This document shows, piece after piece, positions 6,183-8,283 of a DNA stretch of 8,283 bases. Position numbers and translations under genes: made by a program. Location of the stretch: assembly GCA_937916415.1 (NCBI GenBank), contig CALGGH010000045.1, positions 1 through 8,283 of the forward strand, given 5' to 3'. The notes below the pieces were generated by a model. It did no database searches. It had not been told where the DNA came from and saw nothing but the letters and a program-made list of their open reading frames with translations. Within the stretch, counting starts at the first letter, position 1. Each line of letters begins with the position of its first letter. The DNA comes from an uncultured Lachnospiraceae bacterium (GTDB lineage Bacteria > Bacillota > Clostridia > Lachnospirales > Lachnospiraceae).

Positions 6183-7613
6183 ATGGCAACGACTTTGAAG
6201 GACATTCAGAAACTCATCAGGGATCAGGGCATCTGCATGGTGGATTTTAAGCTGACGGACATCGACGGACGCTGGAGACACTTAAGCATTCCTGCGGAGA
6301 GGCTCACAGAGAGCACGATGGAACATGGCATAGGCTTCGACGGGAGCAACTACGGATATGCCCCGGTTGAAAACAGTGACATGGTTTTCATTCCCGTGCT
6401 TGAGTCAGCCGTGATCGATCGTTATTCTGAGGTTCCCACTCTCTCCATGATAGGAGACGTGCGGGTGATCGACCTGCCCAACAACAGGCCGTTTGACCAG
6501 TATCCGAGAAACGTGGCCATTCGTGCCCTTGAATACATGAAGGAGCAGAAGGTTGCCGATCAGATGGTCATCGGACCTGAGTATGAGTTCTATCTTTTCG
6601 ACGAAGTCAGATATAATACCGATTATCATAACATGTTCACGACCATCAGCACGTCGCAGGCCGCATTTGCCTCAGGACTGCCGGACAATAACAACGGCTA
6701 TCAGGTTCTGCCGGGCGCAGGATATCACAATTCCCTGCCCACCGACATCCGCAATGACGTCCGCAGCCGCATGTGCATGGTCATGAAGGAGTGGGGAGTT
6801 GACGTCAAGTATCATCATCCCGAGGTTGGCGGCAGCGGACAGATGGAGATCGAGGTTGAGCTTGGTGACATGCTGAAGCTTGCCGACGATACCATGTCCG
6901 CCAAATACGTGATCAAGAATGAGGCAGCCGCAGAGGGCATCACTGCCACGTTCATGCCCAAACCCCTGGCATCGGAGGCGGGCAGCGGCATGCACGTGCA
7001 CATGCTGCTGTTTAAGAATGGCAAGCCCGTCTTTTATGATGAAAAGGGATACGCCCAGCTGAGCAAGGAGGCGCACTGGTTCATGGGGGGCCTGCTCAGC
7101 CATGCGAGGTCGTTGTGTGCCATTACCAATCCTTCCACCAATTCATACAAGAGACTGGTGCCCGGCTTCGAGGCTCCCGTTACGATAGGATATGCCATGA
7201 GCAACCGCAGCGCCGTGATCCGCATCCCGGCTTATGCCAAGACTCCCGAGACCAAGCGCTTTGAGCTGCGCAATCCCGATGCCACCTGCAATCCGTATTA
7301 CGCATATGCAGCCATCCTGATGGCGGGACTTGACGGCATCAGGAACAAGATCGATCCTCACGAAAAGGGCTGGGGACCTTATGATTTCAACCTGTATACG
7401 CTCTCTGAGGAGGAAAAGGCCAGGCTGACCGGACTCCCCGCATCGCTTGATGAGGCCATAGCCGAGCTGGAGGCAGATCATGATTACCTGACCGCCGGCG
7501 GAGTGTTCCCCGAGAGGCTCCTGGAACAGCTGATCGCACGCTACAAAAAGGCATCCACGCAGATTTCCAAGCTGCCTCATCCGATGGAGTTTGCATTATA
7601 TTACGATCTGTGA
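6183..7613 (+). CDS. glnA: Glutamine synthetase, type I (GlnA)
   Basis: GlnA joins ammonia to glutamate with ATP to make glutamine, acting as a cytoplasmic dodecamer. All expected active-site features are present: FDGS (D53), PEYEF (E133, E135), HHPE (E214), GQMEIE (E222), GSGMH (H271), NSYKRLVPGFEAP (R324, E330), NRSAVIRIP (R342, R347) and FELRNPD (E361, R363). The length of 476 is close to the 469 of E. coli and longer than the roughly 444 of Bacillus. The stretch between FDEVRY (139-144) and RSRMC (194-198) is about as long as in E. coli, so it appears to hold the GSI-beta insertion. NLYTLSEEE (403-411) aligns with the NLYDLPPEE adenylylation site, with Y405 at the modified tyrosine; whether it is modified is unknown. 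It has its own promoter and a strong ribosome site, unlike the altered paralogue at 2357-3529. dtd follows after 64 bases with no clear terminator between. Confidence 0.97.
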   Translation: MATTLKDIQKLIRDQGICMVDFKLTDIDGRWRHLSIPAERLTESTMEHGIGFDGSNYGYAPVENSDMVFIPVLESAVIDRYSEVPTLSMIGDVRVIDLPNNRPFDQYPRNVAIRALEYMKEQKVADQMVIGPEYEFYLFDEVRYNTDYHNMFTTISTSQAAFASGLPDNNNGYQVLPGAGYHNSLPTDIRNDVRSRMCMVMKEWGVDVKYHHPEVGGSGQMEIEVELGDMLKLADDTMSAKYVIKNEAAAEGITATFMPKPLASEAGSGMHVHMLLFKNGKPVFYDEKGYAQLSKEAHWFMGGLLSHARSLCAITNPSTNSYKRLVPGFEAPVTIGYAMSNRSAVIRIPAYAKTPETKRFELRNPDATCNPYYAYAAILMAGLDGIRNKIDPHEKGWGPYDFNLYTLSEEEKARLTGLPASLDEAIAELEADHDYLTAGGVFPERLLEQLIARYKKASTQISKLPHPMEFALYYDL

Positions 7614-7631
7614 TGCTTCGGGCATGCGTGA

Positions 7632-7647
7632 CGGGGGTTCTGCCCCG
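7632..7647 (+). other. Small GC-rich hairpin between glnA and dtd
   Basis: CGGGG (7632-7636) pairs with CCCCG (7643-7647) around a six-base loop, GTTCTG. No T-run follows, so it is not a standard intrinsic terminator. The loop does not fit the A-first, G-fourth pattern of ANTAR targets. It could protect the 3' end of a processed glnA message or have no role. Confidence 0.3.
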
Positions 7648-7665
7648 GGGAGAGCTTCATTGTGA

Positions 7666-7670
7666 AAGGG
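7666..7670 (+). promoter_or_regulatory. dtd: Ribosome binding site deciding the TTG start of dtd
   Basis: AAGGG lies seven bases before the TTG at 7678. The family begins MRAVVxRV, and there is no in-frame ATG before residue 62, so this site together with the homology sets TTG as the start. Confidence 0.65.
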
Positions 7671-7677
7671 ATCAGAC

Positions 7678-8112
7678 TTGAGAGCGGTAGTAACGAGAGT
7701 AAAAAATGCATCAGTCACCATTGACGGCAAAATAAAGGGCGAGATCGGGCAGGGCTTTTTGGTCCTGCTCGGAGTCCATAAGGATGATACGGAGGAACAG
7801 GCCGGATGGGTGGCCGACCGCATCTGCGGACTGCGCGTCTTTGAAGACGCGGACGGTAAGATGAACGTGAGTCCCGCTGATGCCGGGGCGGAGCTGCTGA
7901 TAGTCAGCCAGTTTACGCTCTATGCCGACGTTTCCTCACGCAGGCCGGGATTTACCGACGCAGCCAGGCCTGACGTGGCGATCCCGCTGTATGAACTGGT
8001 CATCAGCGAGTGCAGGAACAGGGGATTTAACGTGGAGACGGGGGAGTTTGGTGCAGACATGCAGGTTGAGTCCGTCAATGACGGCCCTGTGACCATTGTG
8101 ATCGACAGGTAA
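7678..8112 (+). CDS. dtd: D-aminoacyl-tRNA deacylase (D-Tyr-tRNA deacylase)
   Basis: Dtd hydrolyses D-amino acids (and glycine mischarged on tRNA-Ala) from tRNA, a chirality proofreading step of translation in the cytoplasm. The 144 residues match the family length of about 145. The N-terminus MRAVVTRVKNASVTIDG is typical. The catalytic SQFTL motif is at 77-81 and the Gly-cisPro motif NDGPVT at 134-139; both are intact. The start codon is TTG, supported by AAGGG seven bases upstream and by the family N-terminus. It lies 64 bases after glnA without a clear terminator, so it may be partly transcribed from the glnA promoter; there is no known functional link to nitrogen control. The stop codon is followed within a few bases by a degenerate repeat and then the repeat cluster. 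Confidence 0.97.
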   Translation: MRAVVTRVKNASVTIDGKIKGEIGQGFLVLLGVHKDDTEEQAGWVADRICGLRVFEDADGKMNVSPADAGAELLIVSQFTLYADVSSRRPGFTDAARPDVAIPLYELVISECRNRGFNVETGEFGADMQVESVNDGPVTIVIDR

Positions 8113-8114
8113 GT

Positions 8115-8126
8115 TGATCCTGGGGA
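8115..8126 (+). repeat. Degenerate partial copy of the 31-base repeat
   Basis: TGATCCTGGGGA matches the beginning of the full units (TGATCATGGGGA) with one mismatch, and the sequence after it has diverged. It begins three bases after the dtd stop, so the cluster seems to have reached the very end of the gene. As a short match it could be chance, but its position and orientation favour decay of an older unit. Confidence 0.45.
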
Positions 8127-8133
8127 TTAACGG

Positions 8134-8222
8134 TGATCATGGGGACGGTTCTTTTGATCAAGGCTGATCATGGGGACGGTTCTTTTGATCAAAGCTGATC
8201 ACGGGGACGGTTCTTTTGATCA
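8134..8222 (+). repeat. Three tandem 31-base repeats (REP-like)
   Basis: Three 27-base units occur at 8134-8160, 8165-8191 and 8196-8222, separated by AGGC and AAGC, for an exact period of 31. Each unit is TGATCA, then the 15 bases YGGGGACGGTTCTTT, then TGATCA; the units differ only at the Y (T, T, C). Because TGATCA is its own complement, the two ends of a unit can pair to form a 6-base stem around a 15-base loop. The GGGGACGGTTCTTTTGA core resembles repeats I recall near IS200-like/RAYT transposase genes of Firmicutes. No transposase gene is visible here. The direct repeat is certain; the REP label is inference. Confidence 0.93.
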
Positions 8223-8283
8223 ACTTTGGGTCAGCCAACCTTCGTCTAAAATTTTATTAGTTGATCAAAAGAACCGTCCCCGT
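8201..8283. repeat. Inverted repeat pair, REPIN-like, cut by the window edge
   Basis: The 23 bases at 8261-8283 are the exact reverse complement of 8201-8223, inside and just beyond the third tandem unit. The 37-base spacer (8224-8260) is AT-rich and contains the perfect palindrome TAAAATTTTA (8247-8256). Two REP units in inverted orientation around a short spacer is the layout of REPINs and of small non-autonomous elements mobilised by RAYT transposases. The right arm runs to the last base of the window, so the repeat may be longer. In RNA it could fold into a long hairpin behind dtd and serve as a transcription end, but no T-run is visible. Confidence 0.88.

Noticed and set aside
6672..7103. 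143-codon minus-strand frame inside glnA
   Set aside because: It overlaps the active-site coding region of glnA; its translation is rich in His and Val with no domain.
7614..7677. Riboswitch or terminator between glnA and dtd
   Set aside because: Only one 5-pair hairpin is visible, with no T-run and no known conserved core, and the gap is just 64 bases.
8134..8222. CRISPR array
   Set aside because: The supposed spacers are only 4 bases and nearly identical, and an inverted copy exists; CRISPR spacers are about 26 to 40 bases and unique.

Overview
The window reads as a piece of a moderately GC-rich, low-GC-style Gram-positive genome, most likely an anaerobic Firmicute of the Clostridia type. 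The grounds are strong AGGAG-type ribosome binding sites, heavy use of ATA (Ile) and AGG (Arg) codons downstream of about position 1020, a seven-helix GGDEF-like protein, and an ANTAR regulator next to a glutamine synthetase family gene. The lineage is an inference; no marker gene fixes it. All genes are on the + strand.

Layout: (1) 1-2327, the last three quarters of carB (carbamoyl phosphate synthase large subunit), cut by the left edge. Its codon usage changes sharply near position 1020. (2) 2357-6074, four closely spaced genes (gaps of 10 to 29 bases): a glutamine synthetase homologue lacking several catalytic residues, an ANTAR antiterminator with a pseudo-receiver domain, a seven-helix membrane protein with a degenerate GGDEF domain, and a two-part GNAT-like protein with no recognisable acetyl-CoA loop. 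(3) 6084-6131, an intrinsic terminator followed at once by an extended -10 promoter. (4) 6183-7613, a complete, catalytically intact type I glutamine synthetase (glnA). (5) 7678-8112, dtd, D-aminoacyl-tRNA deacylase, from a TTG start. (6) 8115-8283, a non-coding repeat cluster: three tandem 31-base repeats and one inverted copy, resembling REP/REPIN elements.

How the genes may work together: carbamoyl phosphate synthase uses glutamine and GlnA makes it. The four genes between them keep the folds of an enzyme, a receiver, a diguanylate cyclase and an acetyltransferase, but the residues normally needed for catalysis or phosphorylation are altered or not visible. The best reading I can offer is a nitrogen-status sensing and regulation cassette in which a glutamine synthetase-like protein may act as ligand sensor for an RNA-binding antiterminator. 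The family assignments of the first three rest on visible motifs; the joint function is inference.
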